Assembly: GCA_964561145.1 (NCBI GenBank)
Contig: CAZLNZ010000012.1
Span: 1-64,000, forward strand
From: RUG14300 sp964561145
GTDB taxonomy: Bacteria; Bacillota; Clostridia; Christensenellales; CAG-1252
Length of the DNA: 64,000 bases
Direction: 5' to 3'
Below, piece by piece: positions 19,301 to 27,024 of this stretch. Each line of letters begins with the position of its first letter. Position 1 is the first letter of the stretch. Both the position numbers and the translations under genes were made by a program. The notes beneath the pieces are model-generated. The model worked only from the letters and a program-made list of their open reading frames with translations. It was not told the DNA's origin and searched no databases.

Positions 19301-20895
19301 GAAAAATCGGAAGCACGGCCTACACCCGATATACGAACATATTCAAAGGTTTTGGAGGTTTCTCCGTCAAGAATCATTGTTGCGAACTCGTAATATTTAT
19401 TATATTGGTCGCTGGATTCCTCGTAATAAACCGGAGTTCCTTCATAACCATCGCTAGGATTAGCCATAAAGAAGGGGGAAGTTTTACCGCTTATACTTGC
19501 AACGGATAATGCAGCTGCAAATAATGAAGGAGAACCAACTGTACCTGAATCGGGATTTGAAGATAGATTGGTACCGAAGTTACCACCGTAGCTTGCGCTA
19601 TAGTCATTGCTTGCGGCACAAACCAAGCTTATACCTGCAGCCCCGACAGCATTGTACACACGATTCAAAGATTCACCCTCCTCATCACCGTCATCGGTTG
19701 TAGAGAAGCCACAAGAGGTACCCAAGCTCATGTTAATAACGTCAACGCCCAAAAGAATACAATCTTCTAGCGCTGCCAAAATATCTTCGGTTTCAGCTCC
19801 TCCGATATCGTCATCATCTAGGTCATCGGTGAAAACCTTACATATTACAAGCTGTGCCTCGGGAGCGACACCGATAAAGGCTTCATCGACATGCTCACCG
19901 TTCTTATCGGTATATCCGTCGGGATCATAACCGGCAACAATACCTGCAACGTGTGTACCATGATTGGAATATGAAGGATATACATCTGCATCACTATCCG
20001 CATAGTCATATGCAAAGGGCACTTTTTGAGAAATGTATACGTCATTGACGTCTATTACCTTTCCGTTAAGAAGACTTCTCTCCTCTGCTTGCATCGTCTT
20101 GTTGGCAAGCACGTTTTCAATGGTACTCTTTGTAAAAGCAGCATTGTCCAAGCTATACTTGGAGGAGTGCTCCTCATCCCATACAAAGGCATTGTGAGTA
20201 TAGTCCAATCCGGTATCGATAATTGCAACAACGGAACCACCGCCCTTATAACCGTAAGTTTGCATAACATAGGAAGAATCATAAACACCGGTATCATAAA
20301 CACTGGTCTTATTAACAACGGCGGAAGCATTCTTAAGTGCCTCGTCGAGTTCATCCTCGTCAGCTTGAGCATAAGTACCCATATCAACGGATTCGGGTGC
20401 AAGATATGTTTCCGACAAAACAACGCTCTTAACACCTGATAGCTTTTTGATTTGAGATACGTATTTGGTATCGATCGTGATAGCTACGGCATTATCAACG
20501 GCTGTATAGCGATATTTGAGCTTGTAAGAAATTCCGTTTTTAGTTAAAGTATCCAAAAAATCGTCTTGAGACGCTCTGAGTTTCTTGTCAACCTTTTGAC
20601 CTTCTTTAGACAAAGCGTATTCGGCTACATCTCCACCATTTGCCTCATCGACAAGGGTGTTTCCCGTAAGACTTACTATAACAGTGTGTTTTTTGCCGGT
20701 AGCAGAAGTAGTAGCTTGAGTGTTGAGATTTTGAAGGGCAATGGAAGACATGTCAACCTTGCCGGTAACATTTGTAAATAAAGCACCGCTTGATCCGACT
20801 GCTGCCGAAGCGGTATTTGTTCCGGTTACAAAGGGCATTACGATAAATGCCGCTATCAATGCGAAGCAAAACACTCTGATAATCGTATTTTTCAA
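13357..20895 (-). CDS. Giant subtilisin-like (S8) cell-surface protease with BspA LRR repeats
   Basis: About 2,512 residues. A TTG start at 20895 is preferred: GGAGG lies 7 nt upstream, inside the longer reading frame. Order: signal peptide; I9-like propeptide (~65-165); S8 domain with Asp ~225 (VVAIIDTGLDYTH), His ~313 (NHGTHVAGIVAG) and Ser ~665 (SGTSMASPNMAGV); a PA domain inserted between His and Ser (ALIKRGTSTFKEK); Fn3-like beta domains as in lactocepins; two Big_2-type Ig domains (~1260-1400; SDDANISNFTWQS, STDSSIAEVDQAG); a long run of LRR_5 repeats (~1400-2100; AFKDNDTMEELIIP, AFENCTALKAIYL); and a C-terminal membrane helix followed by KKKK and an acidic tail. The triad is intact. 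It probably digests proteins at the cell surface, feeding the peptide importer encoded downstream. Confidence 0.95.
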   Translation of the reverse strand: MKNTIIRVFCFALIAAFIVMPFVTGTNTASAAVGSSGALFTNVTGKVDMSSIALQNLNTQATTSATGKKHTVIVSLTGNTLVDEANGGDVAEYALSKEGQKVDKKLRASQDDFLDTLTKNGISYKLKYRYTAVDNAVAITIDTKYVSQIKKLSGVKSVVLSETYLAPESVDMGTYAQADEDELDEALKNASAVVNKTSVYDTGVYDSSYVMQTYGYKGGGSVVAIIDTGLDYTHNAFVWDEEHSSKYSLDNAAFTKSTIENVLANKTMQAEERSLLNGKVIDVNDVYISQKVPFAYDYADSDADVYPSYSNHGTHVAGIVAGYDPDGYTDKNGEHVDEAFIGVAPEAQLVICKVFTDDLDDDDIGGAETEDILAALEDCILLGVDVINMSLGTSCGFSTTDDGDEEGESLNRVYNAVGAAGISLVCAASNDYSASYGGNFGTNLSSNPDSGTVGSPSLFAAALSVASISGKTSPFFMANPSDGYEGTPVYYEESSDQYNKYYEFATMILDGETSKTFEYVRISGVGRASDFSNVADTLPGRIALIKRGTSTFKEKVELAMSYGAIGVIVYNNVTGSIRMSLGEIEDPVPSCCISMDAGNAMAEYASAHGGIGTITVNLNLQAGPFMSEFSSWGVTPDLKLKPEITAHGGEITSAVPGGYGEQSGTSMASPNMAGVVSIIRSYLKETQPELTTNELTQRINQLIMSTANTVYDRDNLPYSPRKQGAGLGSLDNAISTRVYLYTDDDTIDYRPKVNLGDDSHKTGIYTVKFRINNFGTLDYSFELNSLFMTETLSSDGLAVAEQAYMLDDIPFEFTVSGGITKDGNTISVPAGGDGEIAVKLTLSGDERNYIEDSFSNGMYVEGFIQLISSSDSQCDLVLPFMGFYGDWTDAPMLEYSAYEVAESEQDTSIDDEDKITASIWATQPYTMYYNEEYSMPMGSFSYLQDENADQMYTSMEHNSVSCYNVYYGEDDPDNYLTAYQFRGLYVGLLRGARRVSYSLKNVDTGEIIYENEAYRINKAYTQGGAGGVPGFIKFEIPPLEYGLVSNGKYEMNFDFYLDYGDKDRSEPDDSFSFTFYADYEAPVIEDVRVRYQDYKEGNKDKQRIYLDLDVYDNHYPQSALLCYYDGEMLQQVTEYVTPIYNSVKNGINTVSIEITHVYEKYKNQLYVQIDDYALNHSVYYLDLDYARESQSSDEFELAAGEDNISLDIYETHKVKLSYSDDANISNFTWQSNDASVVGVKNGEIVGLGEGSAIVTVRNGNGTDAQINVTVSGKKKRLSTPTLSFGPLADGNDKLVAGSGTITLYPDQKIQLAIETDPWWYPKDTLNLIWKSTDSSIAEVDQAGNLDIKKKGTVSIMAVIINDKGNETAYSAVVTINVPDPFVISGYTLTEYRGKDKLVEIPDDKTILYIGGEAFKDNDTMEELIIPKTVMNINENAFENCTALKAIYLVSKEKQPIPDADLKLVYRYAFKNCTSLELIDLTNVKVITLGIYSFTGCTSLKEIKNMAAIGTAFTGAFEGCTSLTSVDITDMHVTGDNVFKDCTSLSEVITGKYTAIGNYMFYNCTSLKSIEINGSTVGNNAFENCTKLTTVNFGSIDSDCIIGNEAFYGSGLRKVTYKDGFTALKIGSRAFANTKLTKITLPEGLIELGANLFGDTSTLTEITLPASFSFEQIQFAGTLFTGIDVKLSENSDYVISDGLLFNKDKSVLISQYDKRATSVSIPDGVVRIYDYAFANSKIIEITIPASVTSLGNGAFKGSKSLLKITFEGDGITAIGDEAFYGIAAKNILLPSTVKSIGAYSFAESKIESIALNVKEIGEYAFYNCAKLKSVTLSDELEIIEDYAFLNCDSIEVLTVPSAKEIGEGVLIGMSSLKSVSFGEGVEMLGEFTFFNLPSLESVELGGRITVIPESTFYGCAKLASVKHKGILEIEEYAFTGCNALEEFDFSTVEIIGEMAFNNCNGLKVLNLDRAREIGIGAFAMDNKEGGVTEIKLSVAETIGNSAFESTEITTVTLPASVTDIGFAAFGYCNNLTEILVSGDNNIYYSEEGVLYKNTLSGGIELIAYPAAKLWIDETFVVPDGIIRIEAHAFAGLQYVSGANKTEDETVEASENGYYITKVEFPHSILSIGDSAFYESGIVEYTFTSYNAPVLESVYKFEVEEILQENFKSYDDPAINSYYYSNFNTLFVNYIDMVGKTSKLIINRPSNGIGYDNFVYSRYFGVKNETAIVKDDTTRDYINIMESFVESDTYILWENAINQGDTSYLNEVKDFADIVKEARRLYDNIKDEAQLAYVDSSLVSLLEAAEVKMRNIKALYGISAKINYLTFEETGYKINYVEGDTFDMNGLKIIIIYDDGSTEYIPSKNLLLLTTGELKYYNQDVEIAYVDDNGQYIVNELGEPYKVYPRIKVQKSDSGNDDNSDNDDGNDDVNNENSSLNGLWIALGVVGGLIVVAGVVLAILVVLKKKKSLKENDNNIENVEIGSKEEQENENADDAEESLSSEAITTDGDENNDI

Positions 20896-20965
20896 TTTAT
20901 AGCCTCCTAGCAAGCTCTCGATGAAGGCTTGCGTGTCATCTGATTGTTTGACGGGTAATTATGCA

Positions 20966-21002
20966 TTTTTACAATTTTTATGCAAAAGCAAAAATGTAAA
21001 AA
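20966..21002 (-). promoter_or_regulatory. Hairpin in the protease leader
   Basis: TTTTTACA ... TGTAAAAA (8-bp arms) with a nested TGC/GCA pair, between the putative promoter and the protease start. It would lie in the 5' leader. The rest of the 434-bp gap 20896-21329 is A/T-rich; apart from this hairpin, the promoter and the cyuA terminator I see nothing in it. Confidence 0.4.
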
Positions 21003-21031
21003 GCCAAAATAACCATTCTATTCGGATTATA

Positions 21032-21061
21032 ATTTTAGCACGCATTATATATTAAAGTCAA
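21032..21061 (-). promoter_or_regulatory. Putative sigma-A promoter for the protease gene
   Basis: TTGACT (21056-21061) and TAAAAT (21032-21037) with an 18-bp spacer on the minus strand, ~140 bp upstream of the protease start; a TATAAT also follows 5 bp further on. Confidence 0.45.
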
Positions 21062-21249
21062 ATATAATGCAAGCCATATTACATTTAGTTTCGCTTAATT
21101 TTCATTTTTTTATTAGAAAATGCATAAAAATACACAAATGTTTCATTTTTATAAAAAAAATAAGTTCACTTTTATACCATTACTCAAAAAAAGCCGTTCG
21201 GATAAAGCACATTACCCACATATAAAATCATTCGGGGGTTACGGATTTC

Positions 21250-21280
21250 AAAAAAAAGCCTATGCGGATAACATAAGCTT
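21250..21280 (-). terminator. Intrinsic terminator of the cysteine desulfidase gene
   Basis: 9-bp stem (AAGCTTATG / CATAGGCTT, one G-T pair), 7-nt loop, then a run of T on the minus strand, 50 bp after the stop codon. Confidence 0.75.
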
Positions 21281-21329
21281 TAAAATTCCAAATAACGGCT
21301 TAATAGATAACAACTGCAGGGTAAAGCTA

Positions 21330-22616
21330 TCAATAATTACAATTCTTTATCATCAACCTAATAATTTCCTCATCCGTTTCTCTCATTCCGTTTCTCGCTA
21401 TATCTCCGACATTTTCAATGGTGTTTTCAACATTGTCCTCCAAAATTCCATCACCACTCAAAAAAAGACGTCCCTGTCTGCTCATCTCCATTCCTACGAG
21501 ACCGGCATCGACTGCGGAGGCTATTTTGGCAGCACAACTAGACTTTGCGCCATCACAGATAATTCCCGAATCTATAGCAAGAGCGTTGGTAACGGTTTGC
21601 GATATTTCCTTGGTTTTTCCACCATACAAATAGCATATTGCGGCACCGGCGCCACAGCCTGCGGAAACAGCTCCGCAGTAGGCGGATAAACGTCCGATTC
21701 CGTGTTTCAGGTGAATCGTTATCAAGTCGGATAATGCAACAGCCCTCAAGGTCTTTTCACGATCGACACCCAAATGCTTTGCGTAAACCACAACAGGAAG
21801 GGAGGCAACCATTCCTTGATTTCCACTTCCCGACACAATGACAACGGGTAATGAGCAACCATTCATTCTAGCATCGGAGCCTGCTGCCGCTGTAGACTTG
21901 GCCAAATTATGAACGTCATTTCCGAAAGCCTTGAGCAAAACCTTGCCCACGCAAGCACCATAATCATTTTTCAAACCCTCCAGGGCTATCTGCATATTAT
22001 ACTCGATTTGTTTTTCAACAGTAGGAGCAAGTAATTCGACATCGACGCCATCAATGAACTCCACGATATTTTCAATAGTTAAAGTCTCTTTGTTGCAGGT
22101 ATTTTTTTCTTCACCGTGGACATCAAGACACGAATCCTTTTCGGCATCGAATATTGTTTGCCCGTTCTTTTCGAGCTTGACGACATTTGTATGATAGCCC
22201 TCAATACGGCAATAAGAAGAATTTTCTTGTGAATATAAGGTAATTTCTATGTCAAATACTCTTCCCGATTTTGCTTTTGTAATAGTAAATTTACAGCTAT
22301 TTTGAAAATTCTGTATTGAAAGAAAATCCTCCTTTTTTATCTCGGATAAAACTTCCAGTTTTTTCTCGGCTCTACCCTTCACAATGCCCGCAGATACGGC
22401 AGAGGAGATTCCCTTCATACCGCCCGTATTTGGTACAACAACACTTTTTACATTCTTTAAAATATTACCGCTTACCGCCACGTCGGCCCTTATAGGCATT
22501 TCACCCAAAGCCTCTCGTGCCAATGCCGAAGCATAAGCAACAGCAATCGGTTCGGTACATCCCATCGCAGGAATAAGCTCTTCCTTTAATATAGCTAGAA
22601 AATCTTGTTGTTCCAT
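21330..22616 (-). CDS. cyuA: L-cysteine desulfidase family protein (UPF0597/CyuA-like)
   Basis: About 428 residues. ATG at 22616 (MEQQDFLAIL) with AGGA 6 nt upstream. The N-terminus has the family hallmark GCTEPIAVAYA, followed by NTGGMKGISSAVSAGIV. The C-terminal half has CGAVSAGCGAGAAI and ICDGAKSSCAAK, the conserved cysteines that bind an oxygen-sensitive [4Fe-4S] cluster in this serine dehydratase-alpha-like family. CyuA/YhaM members break down L-cysteine to pyruvate, ammonia and sulfide. Length and motifs match full-size members. It stands alone on the minus strand with its own terminator. Substrate is assigned by family only. Confidence 0.85.
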   Translation of the reverse strand: MEQQDFLAILKEELIPAMGCTEPIAVAYASALAREALGEMPIRADVAVSGNILKNVKSVVVPNTGGMKGISSAVSAGIVKGRAEKKLEVLSEIKKEDFLSIQNFQNSCKFTITKAKSGRVFDIEITLYSQENSSYCRIEGYHTNVVKLEKNGQTIFDAEKDSCLDVHGEEKNTCNKETLTIENIVEFIDGVDVELLAPTVEKQIEYNMQIALEGLKNDYGACVGKVLLKAFGNDVHNLAKSTAAAGSDARMNGCSLPVVIVSGSGNQGMVASLPVVVYAKHLGVDREKTLRAVALSDLITIHLKHGIGRLSAYCGAVSAGCGAGAAICYLYGGKTKEISQTVTNALAIDSGIICDGAKSSCAAKIASAVDAGLVGMEMSRQGRLFLSGDGILEDNVENTIENVGDIARNGMRETDEEIIRLMIKNCNY

Positions 22617-22741
22617 AGTGTTCCTCGCTTTCTTCTTTTGCCTTGAATATTGTACCATTATTACCGATGGTTGTCAATCCTGTTCATTATAACCTCTTAA
22701 CTATAGATAAAAATTAAGCCACAAAAAAACAGCGTACCTAT

Positions 22742-22768
22742 AAAAAGCCTACAAATAAATCTGTAGGC
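22742..22768 (-). terminator. Intrinsic terminator after the PRC-barrel gene
   Basis: Minus strand GCCTACA - 8-nt loop - TGTAGGC followed by TTTTT, 62 bp after the stop of the 22830-23588 gene. Confidence 0.8.
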
Positions 22769-22829
22769 GTACTTTATCGTCATTACAACTTTATATCTCC
22801 TTTTGAGCACTAACTCCTTATCTTCTTGT

Positions 22830-23588
22830 TTACTCCTTACTAGATACCGTCAACTCTACCAGTTTTCCGTTGTCTCTCGCTAGTTCCACGGTTTCCGTAT
22901 CAATGATTCTCCCCTCGGGAATCAATACATTTCCATTATGAAGGACCTTCTTTACCACCCTCCTTCCCAACAAAAAGGCATAGCTCGAAATAATATTCCG
23001 AGAGACCGAATTATGTGAATCAAAACTTGCCGGTACCGCCCTTTTTGATTCAACGATATTTACACTCGAAACAGACTCTTTTTCACTGTCGCCCAAAGGG
23101 GGATTGTAGGTATTGAATGCCTCGTTAATATTAACCAAGTTATCCTCAACCTTTCTTTTCTTTCCCTTCGATATGCGAAGTTTACGGCTTCCTTTAACTA
23201 TCACCAATTCGTTATCCGCCACGACGACATCATCGGAGGATATACTCCTGCCGTCCGAAGTCAATAACATAGTTATTACACTCCCCTCCACCTCGACATC
23301 TTGAAGATGCCCAATAAATAGACCGTCTGTATTATATATATTCCTTTGGAAGGGAAGTCTTAAGCCCTTTTGTTCATACTCCGGAGCTTTGTATAAAGTA
23401 TAATATATCTCATCGCCCTTATTGAGATAACGCAATTGTAAATAAACCTCGTTTTCCTCTCCATCTACTATTACAACCTGCCTTATCCGTTTCATTTTAT
23501 AATCACAGATTGCGGAAATAATAATTCCGAGGGGCTTGGCTTCAGCTAAGCATATAACTTGACTTGAAAGCATTTCGCTTAATTTCAT
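22830..23588 (-). CDS. PRC-barrel domain protein
   Basis: 252 residues with a strong GGAGG before the ATG. The first ~170 residues read as two beta-barrel PRC-like modules (SSQVICLAEAKPLGIIISA; YNTDGLFIGHLQDVEVEG), and residues ~200-252 contain SYAFLLGRRVVKKVLHNGNV followed by a GRIIDTETVELARDNGK segment, a pattern I associate with PRC-barrel proteins of Clostridia. No signal peptide or membrane helix, so cytosolic. PRC barrels bind RNA or protein partners in ribosome maturation and photosynthesis; the specific role here is unknown. Confidence 0.7.
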   Translation of the reverse strand: MKLSEMLSSQVICLAEAKPLGIIISAICDYKMKRIRQVVIVDGEENEVYLQLRYLNKGDEIYYTLYKAPEYEQKGLRLPFQRNIYNTDGLFIGHLQDVEVEGSVITMLLTSDGRSISSDDVVVADNELVIVKGSRKLRISKGKKRKVEDNLVNINEAFNTYNPPLGDSEKESVSSVNIVESKRAVPASFDSHNSVSRNIISSYAFLLGRRVVKKVLHNGNVLIPEGRIIDTETVELARDNGKLVELTVSSKE

Positions 23589-23699
23589 AAAAAACCTCCG
23601 CTAAGAATATGTATCAAAGCTTATTCTTCAACGGAGGTATTTATGTTTCAAATAACAAAAAACAACAAAAGATTATATGTTGTGCGGATAACTCGGTTT

Positions 23700-24416
23700 T
23701 TATTCTTCAGAAGGAGCAGATTCTTTTTCTGCTACATCTTGAACCTCATCGGCTGCGGCTTCCTCTTCTAGAACGACAGAATCTTCTTTTTCCTTTTCTT
23801 TGCCTTCCTTTAATTGCTTAAAGCTATTGATCGCATAATGAATAGCGGCACTCCAATTCAAAACCAAACCGATTACTATTACAAACCAGTCAAAGCCCCA
23901 ATTTTCAAATGCACCGCTAAAATTACATAGCGACACAATTTGCGGATGGAAGAAACTCAATATAACACCGATGCTTATAACACAGCTGGCAACTTTGCCA
24001 AGCATATCGGCTTTGATATTAACCTTATTGAGAATAAAGCTTCCTACCAAAACCATCATAAATTCTCTTACAGCCAAAAGAACAACGAAAAGCCAATGAA
24101 TATAGCCTGCAACCGTAAGAGCAATAAGTGCACCGATATGCATACATTTATCCGCTACAGGGTCAATGAGCTGCCCCACATAAGAGCCTTGATTGAATTT
24201 TCTTGCAATCATTCCGTCAAAAACATCGGTAACGGAAGCTAAAACCATTATTAGCAAAGCACCGTGAACCATTCCGATATTGTATTGATAATCACCGACA
24301 TTGCCCGATCCGATAATCAATAACGTCATATATACCGGGACAAGAAGTATACGGATAAGGGTAAGCAGATTAGGGATTGTACAAATTTCCTTTTTTGATA
24401 AAACCAATCTTTTCAT
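23700..24416 (-). CDS. pgsA: CDP-diacylglycerol-glycerol-3-phosphate 3-phosphatidyltransferase
   Basis: 238 residues with AAAGG 9 nt before the ATG. Carries the full CDP-alcohol phosphotransferase motif: D-x2-DG-x2-AR (DVFDGMIARKF), then G-x3-D-x3-D (GQLIDPVADK). N-terminal IPNLLTLIRILLVPV is typical of PgsA. About five to six membrane helices. It makes phosphatidylglycerol phosphate at the membrane. Anomaly: the last ~45 residues are a charged, Glu-rich tail (KEKEDSVVLEEEAAADE) beyond the usual ~190-residue core. Confidence 0.9.
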   Translation of the reverse strand: MKRLVLSKKEICTIPNLLTLIRILLVPVYMTLLIIGSGNVGDYQYNIGMVHGALLIMVLASVTDVFDGMIARKFNQGSYVGQLIDPVADKCMHIGALIALTVAGYIHWLFVVLLAVREFMMVLVGSFILNKVNIKADMLGKVASCVISIGVILSFFHPQIVSLCNFSGAFENWGFDWFVIVIGLVLNWSAAIHYAINSFKQLKEGKEKEKEDSVVLEEEAAADEVQDVAEKESAPSEE

Positions 24417-24599
24417 AGCAATAAACCTTTACTTTTTATTTTAGGAGCAGCCAAATTGTGACGAAACCTCCTATTGTATACATTATACCATTAATTTCCT
24501 TTTTTGTGGCTAATATTATTGTTTAATTCTCTTAATAATGCTTAAAAATAAACAAGATACCCTCTTGCTTAAAAAACGCCCCACAAACTCGCCTGATGG

Positions 24600-24625
24600 C
24601 AAAAAGGGACTCGATAAAGTCCCTT
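24600..24625 (-). terminator. Intrinsic terminator of clpB
   Basis: Minus strand AAGGGACT - 6-nt loop - AGTCCCTT running into TTTTT, 24 bp after the clpB stop codon. Confidence 0.85.
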
Positions 24626-24648
24626 GTGTTGCTGTTAATCTCAAACGA

Positions 24649-26784
24649 TCATTCAATTAAACCTAGCTTCAACCCATCGTTTTCAACGGTAAGTAAAAGC
24701 TTACTCTTAGGCGATAAGTTCTTTGAAAGAATATATCTTGCAATCATCGTTTCAACCGAAGTCTCAATATATCTCCTCATAGGTCTTGCTCCGTACTCTT
24801 GGTCAAAGCCCTTTTCTATTATATAGGTCATAGCTTCATCATCTATGGTTAATTCCAGCTCGTTTTCCTTCAATCTCTTCTTTAACGATTCTAACATAAG
24901 TCCTGCAATCTGCTTCAACGCTTCAGAATCCAGGGGACGGAAATAAACTATTTCGTCAAGTCTGTTCAAAAATTCCGGACGGAATGTCCCTTTAAGTAAT
25001 TTTTCCATATTACTTGCGGTTTCTTCCGTTAATTCGCCGTTCTTAAAGCCATCCAATAAAAACTCTGAACCCAAGTTTGAGGTCATTATTATTATCGTAT
25101 TCTTAAAATCCACGGTTTTACCCTTGCTATCTGTTATTCTTCCGTCGTCTAGAACCTGCAAAAGCAAATTGAAAACATCGGGATGCGCCTTTTCTATTTC
25201 ATCGAAAAGAACAACGGAGTAAGGCTTTCTTCTTACTGCTTCAGTAAGCATACCACCCTCGTCATATCCGACATATCCGGGAGGCGCGCCGATTAAACGA
25301 GATACAGAGAACTTCTCCATATATTCGCTCATATCGATACGCACAATGTTTCTTTCGTCATCGAAAAGGGTCTCTGCCAATGCCTTTGCAAGCTCTGTTT
25401 TGCCAACACCGGTAGGTCCCAAAAACAAAAAACTTCCTATCGGCTTATTGGGGTTTTGTATTCCCGCTCTAGATCTAAGAATCGCATCCGACACCTTGGT
25501 TACGCCTTCATTCTGACCTATAACACGCTTATGCAGCTGCTCCTCGAGTTTCAACACCTTTTGCTTTTCGCCTTCCATCAATTTAGATACGGGAATTCCG
25601 GTCCACCTAGCTACAATTCTTGCAATCTCGTCTTCCGTAACTTCGGAATTCAACAGATGCCCTTCCTTGATAATCTTATGCACCTCTTCAAGCTTCTTTT
25701 CAAGAGTAGGCATATCCTTATAACGCATTCTTGCAACGGAGGCATAGTCACCCGATAACTCGGCAGTCTCTATCTGCGCATTGAGTTTGTCTATCTTGAT
25801 TTTTATAGCTTTTTCCTCTTCGATTGCCTCCTTCTCACGTTGCCAGCGTGCCTTCATCTCCTCGAAACTTGCCCGGTTTTCACCAAGCTCGACTTGAAGT
25901 TTTCTCAATCGCTCCAAGGATAACTCATCCTTTTCCTTGCTCAATGCAACCTCTTCGATTTGCTCTTGCATTATTTTACGCGACAAGGCATCCATTTCAC
26001 TAGGCATGGAATCTATCTCGGTACGAATAACGGCACCCGCCTCATCAATTAGATCTATCGCTTTATCAGGCAAAAATCTATCGCTTATATATCTGTCAGA
26101 CAAGGTTGCTGCAGCTATAAGTGCTCTGTCGTGTATACGAACACCGTGAAATATCTCGTACCTTTCTTTCAAACCTCTCAATATACTTATAGTATCCTCA
26201 ACAGTCGGCTCTTCGACCAATACCGGCTGAAAACGACGCTCTAAAGCCGCATCCTTTTCAATATACATCCGATATTCGTCAAGAGTGGTTGCACCGATAC
26301 AATGAAGCTCTCCACGTGCAAGAAGAGGCTTTAACAGATTGCCGGCATCCATGGCACCCTCGGCTTTTCCTGCACCGACAACCGTATGAAGTTCATCTAT
26401 GAAAAGTATGATTTTGCCTTCTGCTTTCTTGATTTCTCCTAAAACAGACTTAAGCCTCTCCTCAAATTCGCCTCTATACTTAGCACCGGCAATCAAGGAG
26501 CCCATATCCAAGGAATAAAGGGTTTTGCCCTTAAGCCCCTCGGGTACGTCTCCTTTCTTTATTCTCACGGCTAAACCCTCGACGATTGCCGTCTTACCTA
26601 CTCCCGGTTCGCCGATCAAAACGGGATTGTTTTTTGTCTTTCTAGACAATATCCTTATTACATTTCTTATTTCCTCGTCACGACCTATTACCGGATCCAG
26701 CTTATGTTCCTCTGCCTTTTTAGTTAGGTCTGTACCATATCTTTCCAAAACGTTTTCTTGTTCTTGATTAGGTTCGTATGTCAT
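24649..26784 (-). CDS. clpB: ClpB-type AAA+ disaggregase lacking the N-domain
   Basis: 711 residues with GGAGG before the ATG. Two AAA+ modules: D1 Walker A GEPGVGKTAIVEGLA and Walker B ILFIDELHTVVG; D2 Walker A GPTGVGKTELAKALA and Walker B VVLFDEIEKAHPDVF, sensor GARPMRRYIE. Between them is a coiled-coil middle domain (~residues 260-390, Glu/Lys/Leu rich; WTGIPVSKL at its end). No LGF/IGF ClpP-binding loop is evident, so a ClpB-type disaggregase is more likely than ClpC. Standard ClpB is ~860 residues; the Clp_N repeat domain is missing, and the protein begins only ~10 residues before the D1 linker (LERYGTDLT). Divergent from the LRR-VWA-MoxR operon. Confidence 0.93.
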   Translation of the reverse strand: MTYEPNQEQENVLERYGTDLTKKAEEHKLDPVIGRDEEIRNVIRILSRKTKNNPVLIGEPGVGKTAIVEGLAVRIKKGDVPEGLKGKTLYSLDMGSLIAGAKYRGEFEERLKSVLGEIKKAEGKIILFIDELHTVVGAGKAEGAMDAGNLLKPLLARGELHCIGATTLDEYRMYIEKDAALERRFQPVLVEEPTVEDTISILRGLKERYEIFHGVRIHDRALIAAATLSDRYISDRFLPDKAIDLIDEAGAVIRTEIDSMPSEMDALSRKIMQEQIEEVALSKEKDELSLERLRKLQVELGENRASFEEMKARWQREKEAIEEEKAIKIKIDKLNAQIETAELSGDYASVARMRYKDMPTLEKKLEEVHKIIKEGHLLNSEVTEDEIARIVARWTGIPVSKLMEGEKQKVLKLEEQLHKRVIGQNEGVTKVSDAILRSRAGIQNPNKPIGSFLFLGPTGVGKTELAKALAETLFDDERNIVRIDMSEYMEKFSVSRLIGAPPGYVGYDEGGMLTEAVRRKPYSVVLFDEIEKAHPDVFNLLLQVLDDGRITDSKGKTVDFKNTIIIMTSNLGSEFLLDGFKNGELTEETASNMEKLLKGTFRPEFLNRLDEIVYFRPLDSEALKQIAGLMLESLKKRLKENELELTIDDEAMTYIIEKGFDQEYGARPMRRYIETSVETMIARYILSKNLSPKSKLLLTVENDGLKLGLIE

Positions 26785-26853
26785 ATAAACCTCCTTTGCC
26801 TGTTGGCAGTTTACGACTTAAACTGTTAGCAGTCTAAGTCTTTGATTGCTAAT

Positions 26854-26882
26854 ATTGTAGAATATTCTCCTTCTTTTGTCAA
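26854..26882 (-). promoter_or_regulatory. Near-consensus sigma-A promoter of clpB
   Basis: TTGACA (26877-26882), 17-bp spacer, TACAAT (26854-26859) on the minus strand, ~70 bp upstream of clpB. I found no clear CIRCE or CtsR operator. Confidence 0.8.
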
Positions 26883-26953
26883 TAGTTTTGAGAGGATTTT
26901 ACATTTTTATTCCGTTTTTTCATTTTCGAGTCAAGCATTCGAGCATTACCATA

Positions 26954-26983
26954 TTGATTTACCCTTTTTCGATATGTTATAAT
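26954..26983 (+). promoter_or_regulatory. Promoter of the LRR-VWA-MoxR operon
   Basis: TTGATT (26954-26959), 18-bp spacer, TATAAT (26978-26983) on the plus strand, 41 bp upstream of the LRR start codon and divergent from the clpB promoter. Confidence 0.7.
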
Positions 26984-27024
26984 TCTATTATAGCTATCAA
27001 TTATTCATTCGGGTATTAAACATC

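Noticed and set aside
13361..20439. Many 60-140 codon open frames on the plus strand opposite the giant protease
   Set aside because: Antisense shadows of a repetitive coding gene; no ribosome binding sites or recognisable domains.
26785..26853. CIRCE or CtsR operator at clpB
   Set aside because: Looked for TTAGCACTC/GAGTGCTAA and the GGTCAAA-type direct repeat; only loose resemblance, so not called.
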